A DNA stretch of 64,000 nucleotides from Candidatus Altimarinota bacterium (GTDB taxonomy: Bacteria > Patescibacteriota > Gracilibacteria > BD1-5 > UBA6164). The first letter of the stretch is position 1, and the number at the start of each line of letters is the position of its first letter. The stretch is from assembly GCA_020631485.1 (NCBI GenBank), contig JAHDHC010000004.1, forward strand, positions 1-64,000. Reading direction: 5' to 3'. Of this stretch, positions 1 through 9,381 are shown in pieces. A model generated the notes under the pieces. It was not told the origin of the DNA. It did not search any database and worked only from the letters and a program-made list of their open reading frames with translations. A program made the translations under genes and the position numbers.

Positions 1-2
1 TG

Positions 3-833
3 TGAAAGAAGCTCTGAGTCCTGACAGATGATCTCAATACTCCGATCCAGGAGATTTCAAGTATCACGAGTGCATGATTTTTAGATATATATAATCTTAC
101 GTCACAGTTTCATGCACATATGTCAGAATCTGAAATCGTTTCATGAACAGGGAATGAGCTTGTTTCATCTCAGCCAAATGCAAGCTGTAAGAGAATTAAG
201 CAAATAAAATGATCGAGTAAAAGTGGTATATATCTCGTAAATCCAGAAGGGAATAGTGAGCGTGAAGTTTACTGTGATATGCTCAATAATGGGGGGTGAT
301 GGATGCTTGTGCTCAAAGCAGATGGAACGGAAACGACATTTGATTATTGATCGAATTATTGGAATAGTGCAAACACCCTTAACGAAACAGATTTTTTATA
401 CGATACAAATGAGTTTAAGAGTTCTTTATACAATACTCACCCTATAGAGGGGATAATGCTTGAGCTAGATACAAACGGAGTCAGAAAGACACTGAGTTTA
501 GATGTATCAGCTTCTTCTCTCTTGAGTGTTGTATCAAATGACACAATATTTACTGACAAGAGAAAAAGTGATTGGCTCGATTTAGTGGTTTGATGAGAAT
601 TACAAAGCAACTGTAATGCCCAATGAATCAATCCTCATTCAGGGAGAGTCAGAATATGAATGACTTCAAATAATGAAACTACTTGTAGTTCAAATGATTC
701 AGCACTATGAATCTGACTTTCTGATTGAGCCTCTATGTCAGTATGAAACTATTGTAACTCAACTCTTTGTAATGGACGAACATCATCCAGTAGTACACAA
801 ATTAGTTCTTTTGGATATCTGTATATTCGTTAA
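3..833 (+). CDS. Fibrinogen-like surface protein, C-terminal part (5' end outside window)
   Basis: Open from the window edge to TAA at 831-833, with UGA read as Gly. The last ~210 residues hold a fibrinogen-like module: SGIYLVNPEG, then EVYCDM, then NNGGGWM, followed by W/N/C-rich sequence with paired cysteines (residues SNCNA, NYCNS, TLCNG). The same signature occurs at the C-termini of the pilin-like proteins at 13574-14962, 28158-32282 and 32284-33915, so this is probably the end of another member of that family, though its N-terminus cannot be seen. The module is known from eukaryotic and some bacterial secreted proteins that bind sugars or acetyl groups; binding here is inference. A terminator follows directly. 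Confidence 0.75.
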
Positions 834-860
834 AAAAAACAAGCCTAGGCTTGTTTTTTT
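833..860. terminator. Bidirectional intrinsic terminator
   Basis: Perfect palindrome centred at 846/847 (AACAAGCC TA GGCTTGTT) flanked by A-run on the left and T-run on the right. It lies between convergent genes, and both use it: the + gene stops at 833, and the minus gene's stop codon (845-847) lies inside the stem. Confidence 0.85.
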
Positions 861-1462
861 CAGAGTATGTTATCTACTCAGAAATTGTCCTTGAGTATGA
901 GATTTCCATCTTGACCAAGTATATCGAGTATGAGCTTATCGTTAAACTCAAGACGTTTATAAAAATCTTCGCGACTCAGTGTCGCATATTTAATCTTTCT
1001 ATCAAAAAATACCTTTGCGAGTTTTTCTCAAAATTCTATTTTATCTATTTCACCAATCAAAAGTATATCTACCACGTTATTAGATCACTCTATGAGTCTA
1101 TTTTGAAGTGACTCATTTATCATAATAAGTTCAAGCTTTTTATGAGACTTAAAGTAGTCTTTGAGTTTTGGAATTGGGTCAAAGTTTTTGACAAATATAT
1201 TTTTGAACTCTTCGAGAAGATAGAAGTTCTTATTGAGATAAAATACTTTTTTCTTGGTAATCAGTTTTGACTTGAGTATTCACATAGCTGCAAGGCTATC
1301 AAGCTCACGTTTTATAGAGTTTATTTGTTCATCAAGCTCACGTGACAATTCTCTCATATAAAAACCATCAGTATTCCCGCTTTCATACTCCAAGAAAAAT
1401 TTTTCAAATATCTTTTTTCTACACTTTGATCAAAAAATCTTTTCAAGATCTATTTTTTTCAT
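845..1462 (-). CDS. Winged-helix transcriptional regulator, possible C-terminal nucleotidyltransferase-like fold
   Basis: A 205-residue protein starting at ATG 1462-1460. Residues ~15-85 look like a winged helix-turn-helix: FYMRELSRELDEQINSIKRE, then LAAMGILKS and a KKKVFYLN wing. The C-terminal half (VVDILLIGEID, a Phe-rich helix, KIKYATLSREDFYKR, DGNLIL) resembles the degenerate nucleotidyltransferase domain fused to ArsR/MarR-type HTH domains in CPR genomes. No catalytic GS..D..D triad was seen, so it may be a ligand-sensing remnant. A perfect inverted repeat 19 bases upstream of the start suggests autoregulation. Function assigned from fold-like pattern only. Confidence 0.6.
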
Positions 1463-1480
1463 TCAGAAATATTACAAGTT

Positions 1481-1500
1481 ATACATACTAAAGTATGTAT
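1481..1500. promoter_or_regulatory. Perfect inverted repeat, candidate operator
   Basis: ATACATACT-aa-AGTATGTAT, 9-bp arms with a 2-base spacer, placed 19 bases upstream of the start of the minus-strand regulator at 845-1462. Size and symmetry fit a dimeric HTH operator. A related half-site sequence, TATGTATAG twice in tandem, is at 52511-52528. Confidence 0.6.
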
Positions 1501-1573
1501 AGAAACGAAAATAGCAAGAAAAAAGAAATATTGTGACTATTTATTTTAGTGTTTTGAGTTTTTCTCCATTTAT

Positions 1574-1602
1574 TTTACAAATATATAAATATATAGTATA
1601 AT
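1574..1602 (+). promoter_or_regulatory. Sigma70-type promoter of the ATP synthase region
   Basis: TTTACA (1574-1579), 17-base spacer, TATAAT (1597-1602), placed 25 bases before the start codon of the first ATP synthase gene. Confidence 0.65.
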
Positions 1603-1627
1603 ATATATATTATATAAAAAAAATAGT

Positions 1628-2446
1628 ATGGATTTACAAATATTTCAAAATATCTATCTCACGCCGACAAGTATTTCAGTGTGGTTAAATATGTTTTTGG
1701 TTCTTGTTTTGTGATGTGTCTTAAAATACGCACATGCATCAAAATTTACAGTTCTATTTGAATTGGGATATGAGAAAATGTATGACTTTTTCAGGGATAT
1801 AATGGGAGACTCTGAAAAACTTTGAGTTGTGACATTTGTGATATCTTTATTTTTTATCATATTGTTTTTCAATATTCAATCAGTGATTTTAGAGTTTATT
1901 GCACCTATATTGTGAATAGATCAAAACGGAAAATTTTATCTTGAGCAACACATACTTCCAGCTTCAAGTGATATAAATTTTAATATCTGAATGGCAATTA
2001 TTTCTATTTTTGTCCTCGTTTGTGTGCAGTTTCAGAGTCTATGAATCACTCATTTTTTTAAAAGCTACTTTCCACTTACAGGAAATGATTATGTAACTGT
2101 AGAAAGATGAGAAAAAAACATATTTCTTTTTATCATATGCTATATCCCAGTAAAAGCTTTTGATATAGCTATATCACTCTTCCTCTGACTCTTAGAGCTT
2201 GTATGACTCGGGGCAAAAATAATTTCTCTTGCCTTTAGGTTATTTGGAAATATGACTTCAGGAGCTGTACTTTTAGGGATGTCTATTGTCGCAATTTCTG
2301 GAATGACACAAGATTGGTTTGGTTTCTCATTTCCAGTAGTTTTACCAGTAATCATTTATATGCAAGAGCTTCTCATCGGCTGAATCCAGGCGCTTGTGTT
2401 TGCTTTGCTTGTTGCGATTTTTATAAAAGTTGCAAGGGTAAGCTAG
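1628..2446 (+). CDS. atpB: ATP synthase Fo subunit a, copy 1
   Basis: 272-residue polytopic membrane protein, the stator channel that carries ions to the c-ring. The diagnostic helix is present: SLAFRLFGNMTSGAVLLG, with the essential Arg between Phe and Leu, followed by a C-terminal helix with QALVFALLVAIF. N-terminal region predicted outside or in the membrane (WLNMFLVLVLG). It is first in the ATP synthase gene run, 62 bases before the four-helix c subunit. A second, clearly different subunit a lies at 5015-5947, so this genome has two stator channels. Confidence 0.9.
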
Positions 2447-2508
2447 TTTTTTGCAATACTGAGCTAAATATACTACAATAGTATATATAATTTATAAAAA
2501 AGGGAACA

Positions 2509-2958
2509 ATGGAAATTTGATATGCAGCAATATGAGCAGGTCTCACTATAGGGTTAGCAGGGTTAGGTGTAGGATATGGACAGAGCCTTGTTGCTAAAAC
2601 ATCTATAGATATATTGTGAAAAAATCCGAGACTCGCAAGCACTTTGAGAATCTATACTCTTCTTGGTATAGCTCTCGTAGAAACAGCTATTATATATGCA
2701 CTTGTTATTGCTTTTCGCCTCATAGGAGATGATACACTCACAACAAGTCAGATAATGTGAGCAGCTATTGCTATGTGAGCAACTGCATTTATCGCTTGAT
2801 TCTGAGAAGGGAAGATGGTCGCTACGGCACTTGATTCTGTAAATAGAAATCCTGACAATAAATCTCAAGTTTTACAGTTTATGATCCTCTTTCTTGCTCT
2901 TATTGAAACAGTTGCAGTGTATGGATTGATTGTTTCATTTCAGATACTTTCTAAATAA
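2509..2958 (+). CDS. atpE: ATP synthase Fo subunit c, four-helix (double-hairpin) form, copy 1
   Basis: 149 residues, two fused c-type hairpins instead of the usual single one (~75-90 residues). Hairpin 1 has GLGVGYGQ (Q25), loop GKNP and LVETAIIY (E58, T59, Y63). Hairpin 2 has GFGEGK (E100), loop NRNP and LIETVAVY (E133, T134, Y138). The spacing of 33 residues between the helix-1 ligand and the helix-2 carboxylate equals Q32-E65 of the sodium-type Ilyobacter ring. Hairpin 1 therefore matches the Na+ signature Q/E/(S/T)/Y, and hairpin 2 matches the two-carboxylate E/E type described in Fusobacterium. Both keep an ion-carrying Glu. Na+ coupling is inference. Four UGA codons fall in conserved glycines. 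Confidence 0.9.
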
Positions 2959-2967
2959 GAAATTTTT

Positions 2968-3444
2968 ATGGAAAATATAGATATCATGATTGTCCTCGCA
3001 CAGATTGTAAATTTCTTGATACTATTTTTATTGTTCAAAAAATTTCTCGCTGATCCTCTTAATTCTGCTCTTCTCAAGAGAAGGGCTTTGCTTGCAAAAC
3101 TTGCACAAGCAGATGAAGAATATGCAGCTATCCTCGAAAAAGCAAAATCTGAACAAAAAGATATTTTGATCCAGGCTCGTCGTGATGCAGAGAAACTCCT
3201 CAGAGATATGGAAGATCTCTCAAAGATCAAAGGGGACGATATTGTTGCTCTTGCCGAGAAAAGAGCGGATAGTATAATAGCCTCAGGAAAAAGGGAAGTA
3301 GAAAAGGAAAAAATATATATGATGTGAGAGATGAAAGAAAAGATCCTCGAGCTTACACTCAAACTCAACGAAAAAATCCTCGACAAAACTGATCCTAAAA
3401 ACAAAGCTTTCATCCAAAAAGAGCTCAATCTCTTGACTTCGTAG
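2968..3444 (+). CDS. atpF: ATP synthase Fo subunit b, copy 1
   Basis: 158 residues. One N-terminal membrane helix (VLAQIVNFLILFLLFKKFL) followed by a long charged coiled coil (residues ~30-150), the usual layout of the peripheral-stalk b subunit (~155-170 residues). It lies 9 bases after the four-helix c gene and so belongs to the same Fo set (a1-c1-b1). Subunit b dimers link subunit a to F1 through delta. No delta gene follows this copy; the next genes are unknowns. Confidence 0.85.
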
Positions 3445-3491
3445 AAATATCCTATATACATTTTCTCAATTTATGATTTGAGAAAAATTTT

Positions 3492-4058
3492 ATGTGTAGT
3501 TATTTTAGTAGTCAAAGGAAACCAGGCCTTCCAAGGAGACCAGACCTTCCAAAACACGAACATTCAGAGGATTTATGATTAAAGAGCTGAGTGATATGAG
3601 CAATATGATTCTTTAAGGATCTTACAAAATGAGCACTTGCTGAAGTATCAGATCTTGCCAGTGTAAAGAGGGAGCAAATAAGAGAGTTGCACAGAGTATT
3701 ATCGTGAGGAGTTCCTGCTCATCTCGAATTTCTCGGGGAGGAACTTTATCATGACCTTGGTATAGTTTTACAAGAATTCCTTGCTCTAACGCATAAAGAA
3801 AAGCATGACAATGTATGACTCCGTAGTTTAGAACTACAAGTAGCTTGCCTCTATCCTCTCAGAGAGAAAGTCTGTGACTTGAGAGACCAAGAAAATCAGA
3901 AGTGAGAAGAAAACAAGGATTTCGAAGTAGATCTATGAGTTTCAATACTGAGAAATACAGATCGTCTGGATCATCTACAATCATTACAGAATAGACTTGA
4001 TGTTCTTATAAGACAACTAGAAGAAAAACGTGATGCAATGTTTTCATGACTCTCTTAA
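3492..4058 (+). CDS. Unknown protein with Pro-rich N-terminus and helical body
   Basis: 188 residues, start ATG at 3492. The first ~20 residues include a repeated proline pattern (RKPGLP, RRPDLP), mirrored by an imperfect DNA repeat. The rest is charged and probably helical, ending in a coiled-coil-like segment (LDHLQSLQNRLDVLIRQLEE). It stands where a delta subunit would be expected after b1, but no delta signature (C-terminal GG..V..D...D.S) is visible. I do not recognise the family. Position alone suggests a link to ATP synthase assembly or to the first Fo set. Confidence 0.6.
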
Positions 4059-4118
4059 AAACATTGACAAAAAAATAAATCACTTTAAAATGCTAGTATT
4101 ATTTACTAGTATTTTTTG

Positions 4119-4718
4119 ATGGCTGTACATTGATCTACATCCGCAATCTTTAATCCAAATTATGGATTTTTTGAAGAAATTGATTTAGATAAGCAGTTTT
4201 CTAATCAACTAACTCCAAGAGGTTATAATTCAGATTTTGTTGTTGACCAAATCGGAAAGCTTTGAAAAATACCCATAACTTTTGATTGAAAGAACTACAA
4301 TTCTACTCCAGAATATTTATGACTCGAAGGTATTCAAATACCGGCAAAAATTTCATGACTTCCAAATAGTCTCTGATACATCAGGTCTGCTGCATATTCT
4401 ATCGCAGAATCTTTTGCGCAATTGCAAAATATGTCTGAAGTTTCAATTACAAATGATCAATTACTTGAGATGATTTTCATAAGAGTAATAGAGCTTTTCC
4501 AAGAAGAAATCCAAAGAATAGAATCATATATGAATCAAGAAAATGTAGTTTTGATGCCTGATCTACTCAAAAAATTTGAAAGTCATTTAAAAGTATTGGA
4601 ATATTATAAAAATGTATTTACAGATACTGTATGATGACTCAAAGCTGAAAATATTCGCCAAGAGGAGAAGTGACAAGTTGAAAGTATTATGGATTGAGAA
4701 CTGAAAAAAGCTGCATAG
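4119..4718 (+). CDS. Unknown protein
   Basis: 199 residues from ATG 4119, reading through nine UGA codons to TAG. The N-terminal half is Gly/Asn/Tyr-rich (YGFFEEIDLD, GYNSDFVVDQ, STPEYLGLEG); the C-terminal half is helical and acidic (LLEMIFIRVIELFQEEI, LLKKFESHLKVLEYYKN). No signal peptide or membrane helix. It is followed by a terminator, so transcription from the first promoter probably ends here and the second Fo set starts its own unit. Family not recognised. Confidence 0.6.
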
Positions 4719-4747
4719 AAATTATTTTTCTTGCAAAAAAAATTTTT

Positions 4748-4787
4748 AAAAATAGTATCTAAAAATGAACATTTAGATACTATTTTT
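4748..4787 (+). terminator. Intrinsic terminator
   Basis: Long stem AAAATAGTATCTAAA / TTTAGATACTATTTT around an 8-base loop, ending in a T-run. It separates the first Fo set and its two following unknown genes from the second Fo set. Confidence 0.8.
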
Positions 4788-4800
4788 TGTTTAAAAAACT

Positions 4801-5025
4801 ATGCAAAAATTCTTTATCAAGTACACATTATTAATTTTTGTAAATTTACTTGCATTTCTCCTTGTTTGACATATACTCGACGTGCTTTTTTGAGGAGGAG
4901 CAAAGTTTAAGATCACTTTTCTGCTCATTTCAATAGTTCCTTTACTTGTAGTTTGAGGAAAAATGATACAAAAAAGTATAAAAAATTTAGAAGAAATTTC
5001 TGTAGCAAAAGACAATGGAAAATAA
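4801..5025 (+). CDS. Small two-helix membrane protein, AtpI-like by position
   Basis: 74 residues with two membrane helices (LLIFVNLLAFLLVGHILDVL and ITFLLISIVPLLVVGG) and a short charged C-terminus. It overlaps the start of subunit a2 by 11 bases, which implies translational coupling. AtpI/AtpZ-type proteins with this size and topology commonly precede atpB and help ion supply or c-ring assembly. There is no sequence motif strong enough to prove that identity. Confidence 0.65.
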
Positions 5026-5947
5026 ACAAATGATCACTACTCGATTAACCAATGACTGAGATGATACTACATCTACAGAAATTATTGAGGTGCAAAATAT
5101 AGAAGCTGAAACAACTGAAATTCCTACAGAAGAAACTCAAGCTCTACAAGCAAATGAAGTGCAAGCTGAAACTTCACATGGTTGACCGCACATTATGCCG
5201 ATCAAGGCAGATTATGTATCTGGACTTCCAATAACCACAACTTGACTCACAACCACACTTTTTCTCTTTTTCGTCTTTATTTTCTGCTACTGTGCGAGAA
5301 AAATTCTCAAAAATGGTGCATGAAAATTTAGAACATGAGTACTAAGCTTTGTTGATTTTACTTATCAATTTCTAATCGACTCGTTTGATGGGGATAGAGA
5401 GTATGCACGTGCGTATTACCCACTCATAATTTGAGTTTTTGTAGTAATATTTTTTGGAAATCTTTTTTGACTTGTAATTGACTGGGTGTGATTTATAGTA
5501 CCAAGTATTCACTATGTTGCAAGACCGATATTTTCAGATCTTGCCTCGACACTCCCTCTTGCACTTTTGACAGTAGGGTATTCTCTCTACATAGCATCAA
5601 AACTTCATGGTCCTGGAAATGTGTTGAAAGGATACGCGTTTAATTGGACTGGTCAGAGTTTCGCTGAAAAGTGTGTAAATGTCTTTGTTGGATGGTTGCA
5701 TATAATCGGGATACCATCTTCAGTTGCCTCTCTTGCCTTGAGATTGTTCTGAAACATATTCGCATGAGTTGTTCTGATAGCCGTACTTGCATATCTGTGA
5801 GATTTTGCAACGCAAGGACTGTGATGAGTATGAGTACTTATGACTCTTCCATTTTGGTTTTTTGAGTTATTTGTAGCATTTGTTCAAGCTGCAGTTTTTA
5901 CGATGCTGATGATTGCTACTTTTAAGCAGGCACACGAACATCACTAG
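5015..5947 (+). CDS. atpB: ATP synthase Fo subunit a, copy 2
   Basis: 310 residues. It has an unusual ~65-residue acidic Thr/Glu-rich N-terminal extension (IIEVQNIEAETTEIPTEE) before the membrane part. The core motif SLALRLFGNIFAGVVLIAVL with the essential Arg is intact, followed by LPFWFFELFVAFVQAAVF, the typical last helix, and a His-rich tail (HEHH). Its core is closer to the standard bacterial subunit a than copy 1. It is followed by the two-helix c2, b2 and delta genes, then alpha, so it is the set physically linked to F1. Confidence 0.92.
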
Positions 5948-6020
5948 ATAAAGTCTAGGTTTGGGATTTATTTGTTATAGTAAATAAGTTCAAAATTTAT
6001 ATTTTATTATAATGTATACA

Positions 6021-6251
6021 ATGGAAACAGAAGGAATGAAAATGTTAGCAATGGCACTTGCTATTGGACTTGGGGCTTTTGGTCCTGGAATCTGAGTAGG
6101 TCTTATAGGGAAATGAGCACTCGAAGCACTTGGGAGAAATCCTGAAGCTGCAGGAAAGGTTCAAGGACTTGCTATACTAACTATTGCATTTGCGGAAGCT
6201 ATAGCTATCTACGCTCTTGTAATCGCTCTTATTATTGGATTTGCAATCTAG
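6021..6251 (+). CDS. atpE: ATP synthase Fo subunit c, two-helix form, copy 2
   Basis: 76 residues, the normal single hairpin: FGPGIGVGLIGKG in helix 1, loop GRNPEAAG, FAEAIAIYALV in helix 2 with the ion-carrying E59. The residue 33 before E59 is V26, not Gln/Glu, and E59 is followed by Ala, not Ser/Thr. The sodium ligands are therefore missing and proton coupling is likely. This contrasts with copy 1 at 2509-2958. An in-frame ATG at 6012 would add three residues; 6021 is preferred because of usual length and because a TATAAT-like element overlaps 6008-6013. Confidence 0.9.
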
Positions 6252-6351
6252 TTTTATAAAACAATAGTCTTACATCTCTACGTCTTGTAGAGCACACTCC
6301 TTGTATGTGTGTATGTAAGTAAATAGAATTATTTAATAATATAGTGAATTT

Positions 6352-6858
6352 ATGGCAAATACTGCCTCTGATACTTGAAACGCTTTTTTATACGTAGATG
6401 CTCTTATATACCAAGCAATTATTCTTTTAATTGTGTTATATGTTTTAAATAAATTTTTATTCAAACCGTATTTGAAGTATCTCGATGATTACCAAAAAAA
6501 GCAAACAAAGATCGAACAAGACTACAAAAATATAGATAAACTGGTTGCTGACGCGCAAGAACAAAAAGAAGAGATTCTCACTGAAGCAAGAAAAAAATGA
6601 GATGAAATTATCTCAGAAGCTGAAACTATTGCTGCAAAAAAGAAAGCAAGCATTTTGGAAAAAGCTGATAAAGAAGCATGAGATCTCCTCAACTCAACAA
6701 AGGCTGATATAGCAAAAGAGAGAGAATCAATGCTCGGACAAGTAAAATGAAAAATGCTTGATCTTGTAGTGAAACTAAACGGGAAACTTTTTGAAGATGA
6801 GAAAGCTTCAAAAGACTTCTTGAAAAAGAGTCTTGATGATTCAGATTTTTCTAAATAA
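6352..6858 (+). CDS. atpF: ATP synthase Fo subunit b, copy 2
   Basis: 168 residues. One N-terminal membrane helix (YQAIILLIVLYVLNKFLF) then a charged coiled coil rich in Lys/Glu/Ala (AQEQKEEILTEARKKGDEII), as in peripheral-stalk b subunits. Sequence differs strongly from copy 1, so the two are old paralogues, not a recent duplication. It sits between c2 and the delta-like gene, 5 bases before the latter. Confidence 0.88.
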
Positions 6859-6863
6859 AAAAA

Positions 6864-7223
6864 ATGAAATCAATAGATATAAAGAAAATGTCAGCAGATG
6901 AGCTTACTCAGCTACTTAAGGATCTTCGTCTGTATAGAACTCTTGAAAAAGAGCTTTGAGAGAGAGGAAAGGAGTTGTACGATAGAATTCAAAATGGAAA
7001 AAACTCTTTTCAAGTAGAGTACTTTAGCTCTGTATCTCCTGATCTTGCATGGATAAGTGCTGAAAAGATTTATAAAACAGTATTTAAAAAAAATCCAGAA
7101 AAATCTGAAGTTCAGTTCTTGAAAAATGAAAATCTAAAATGAGGAATAAAAGTGTATTTAGATGATCAAGTAGTTGACCTGAGTTTTGATAAAATAGAAA
7201 AATCCTTAAAAGGAAATGCCTAA
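6864..7223 (+). CDS. atpH: ATP synthase subunit delta-like protein, N-terminal domain missing
   Basis: 119 residues against ~180 usual. The C-terminal part has the delta/OSCP pattern: LKGGIKVYLDDQVVDLSFD followed by a short helix. That strand-turn-strand normally contacts subunit b. The first ~60 residues (MSADELTQLLKDLRLYRTLE) do not resemble the six-helix F1-binding domain of delta. It lies immediately before alpha, the usual place of atpH. It is either a shortened delta or a functional replacement; no frameshift or second piece was found. Confidence 0.65.
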
Positions 7224-7310
7224 AATAGTTCATAGTTTCTCAAACTTTTTACAAGATGCTATAGAGAGATAGGGAATAGAAAAAATATTTAGTTTTTAAT
7301 TTAATGATTT

Positions 7311-8816
7311 ATGTCAAATGACATATTAAATAACATCATCAGTGAAATCGAGACACAAATCGACTCAACGGACCTCAATCCAGAAGTTGAAAATGTGTGA
7401 GAAGTATTTTACTTGTGAGATGGAGTCGCAAAAGTTTCATGATTGAGAGGGGTTGCCTACAACGAAGTTCTAAACTTTGATTCAGGAGCGAGAGGTGTAG
7501 CACTGAATCTTGAAGAACACTTCGTATGAGTGGTAGTTCTTGAGTGATTCAATCAAATAAAAGAATGAGAAAAAGTAAAAGCTTCAGGAAAAACACTCGA
7601 AGTATGAGTTTGAGAATGACTTATAGGAAGAGTCGTTGATGGGCTTTGAAATCCAGTAGATGGGATGTGAGAGATCAAAGTAACAGAAAAATATCCTGTT
7701 GAGAGAGTTGCATCAGGAGTAATGGATAGAAAATCAGTTCACGAATCTCTTGAAACAGGGATAAAGGCGATTGATGCACTTGTGCCTATTTGAAGAGGAC
7801 AAAGAGAGTTGATTATCTGAGATAGACAAGTGGGGAAGACACAAGTAGCAATCGATACGATTCTTAACCAAAAAGGTCTTGGAGTAACTTGTGTATACGT
7901 CGCAGTATGACAAAAAGAATGAAAAATCGCGAGAATAGTTGAAGAGCTCAAGAAAAGAGGAGCGATGGATTATACGATTATCGTTACAGCAGGTGCATCT
8001 GATCCTGCTGCAAAACAATATCTTGCTCCATATATCGGGTGTTCGATTGCGGAGTATTTTATGTTTAACGGAAAACACTCACTCATCATCTATGATGATC
8101 TCACAAAGCAAGCAACTGCCTACAGAGAAATGTCTCTTCTCCTCAGAAGACCTCCAGGAAGAGAAGCGTATCCATGAGATGTATTTTACCTCCACTCAAG
8201 ACTCCTAGAAAGATCTGCAAAATTGAGCGATGAGCTCGGTGGTGGTTCGATGACAGCACTTCCTATAGTAGAAACTCAAGCAGGTGACGTATCTGCATAT
8301 ATCCCTACAAATGTAATCTCCATTACTGATGGGCAGATTTTCCTAGATTCAGATATCTTTAACTCTGGACAAAAACCAGCGATTCAGGTATGACTTTCTG
8401 TTTCGAGAGTATGAGGGGCAGCGCAGATAAAAGCCATGAAAAAAGTTTCTTGAACATTGAAGCTTGATCTTGCTCAGTACAGAGAACTTGCAGCATTTTC
8501 ACAATTTGCGTCAGATCTTGATGAAGCTACGAAGCTCCAACTTGATAGATGAGAGAGAATGATGGAACTCCTCAAACAAGGAGTTTATGCTCCAGTTCCA
8601 GTTCCAAAACAAGTATGTGTACTCTATGCTGGAGGGAAAGGATATCTTGACCAAGTGCCAGTAGATAAAGTACTCAAGTTTGAAGACAATCTCTATGCTT
8701 CACTTGATGAAGAAAAAACTATACTTGAAAGCATCAGATCAGAAGCTCAAATTACTGATGATACTGAAAAGAAACTGATAAAGCTTATTGAAAAAGTAGC
8801 AGAATTAAATAAATAA
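7311..8816 (+). CDS. atpA: ATP synthase F1 subunit alpha
   Basis: 501 residues, normal length. Beta-barrel N-terminus (GEVFYLGDGVAKVSGL), nucleotide-binding core with GDRQVGKT near residues 170-177, [37 protein letters not shown], and SVSRVGGAAQ with the arginine that reaches the catalytic site in beta. The usual P-loop of alpha is GDRQTGKT; here Thr is replaced by Val, which may alter Mg-nucleotide binding at the non-catalytic site. It is the only alpha gene in the window, so both Fo sets would have to share it. Many UGA codons lie at conserved glycines. Confidence 0.95.
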
Positions 8817-8825
8817 CAATTAAAA

Positions 8826-9062
8826 ATGGTTACAGCAAGCTATGATACACTTCATAGTCAAGCAATGAAGTCTGCAGATGATTACTTTAATAATGCAGTG
8901 AAAACTATTGATGAGTCTTTTGGTGAATGATATGCAAAAGGAAATCCTACTCTCATATATAAATACATGGAGATTGCTTCACGAGAATATACAGAGGCAG
9001 TACAAATGAAATCTATGGAAGAAATGGATGAAAAATATTGAAAAGATTTAAATGAAAAATAA
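8826..9062 (+). CDS. Unknown small protein inserted between alpha and gamma
   Basis: 78 residues (MVTASYDTLHSQAMKSADDY start, EEMDEKYGKDLNEK end), acidic and probably helical, no membrane segment. It starts 9 bases after the alpha stop and is followed by the repeat copy at 9065. Family not recognised; position in the F1 genes suggests cotranscription with them but not necessarily function in the enzyme. Confidence 0.55.
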
Positions 9063-9064
9063 TT

Positions 9065-9140
9065 TTGATATCAATCTAAAAAACGAATTAGAAGTAAGTT
9101 AATGAAAAACAATGGCAAATGCAAAGGAGATCAAGAGAAA
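9065..9140 (+). repeat. Direct repeat, left copy (76 bases)
   Basis: Pairs with 9541-9616; 70 of 76 positions are identical by eye. It contains the 3' end of a DUF2283-type gene (LKNELEVS, stop) and the first 29 bases of an atpG-like start (MANAKEIKRK). The repeat therefore brackets the toxin-antitoxin-like pair. Confidence 0.85.
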
Positions 9141-9381
9141 AGTTATACTTGAGTCTGAGTCTTACAAACTTGTATTTACAAACCATTGAGAGGAGAGAAT
9201 GAAAGAAAGATGAATCTCATTAGATTTAGTTATAGATTCAATAAAAAATTATGATGAAACATACCTAAGAGAAGGGAAACAAGTAGTTGAAAAGAAAAAT
9301 AATTTAGGTACAATACGAACAGTGTTTTATATAAAATCGAATCACATTACATTAATAACTTCTATGATATTATGAAAATAG
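9112..9381 (+). CDS. DUF4258-type toxin-like protein with an atpG-derived N-terminus
   Basis: 89 residues. The core matches the DUF4258 family: FTNHGEERMKERGISLDLV, then a central EKKNNLG turn and a hydrophobic strand (TVFYIKSNHITLIT). The first ten residues (MANAKEIKRK) are the same as the N-terminus of ATP synthase gamma at 9588, and the DNA around them is the left copy of a 76-base repeat. The gene thus appears to use a duplicated gamma start. It overlaps the next gene by 10 bases. DUF4258/DUF2283 pairs are found as toxin-antitoxin-like modules; toxicity is inference. Confidence 0.72.

Noticed and set aside
2940-3461. 173-codon minus-strand ORF opposite subunit b
   Set aside because: Antisense shadow of the b1 coiled coil; Ser-rich composition is the complement of Glu/Lys/Arg codons.
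3492-4058. Candidate first delta subunit after a1-c1-b1
   Set aside because: Placement fits, but the protein lacks the delta C-terminal pattern; kept as unknown.
6008-6013. TATAAT just before the c2 gene
   Set aside because: No 35 element at the right distance, and it overlaps an alternative start codon; not reported as a promoter.
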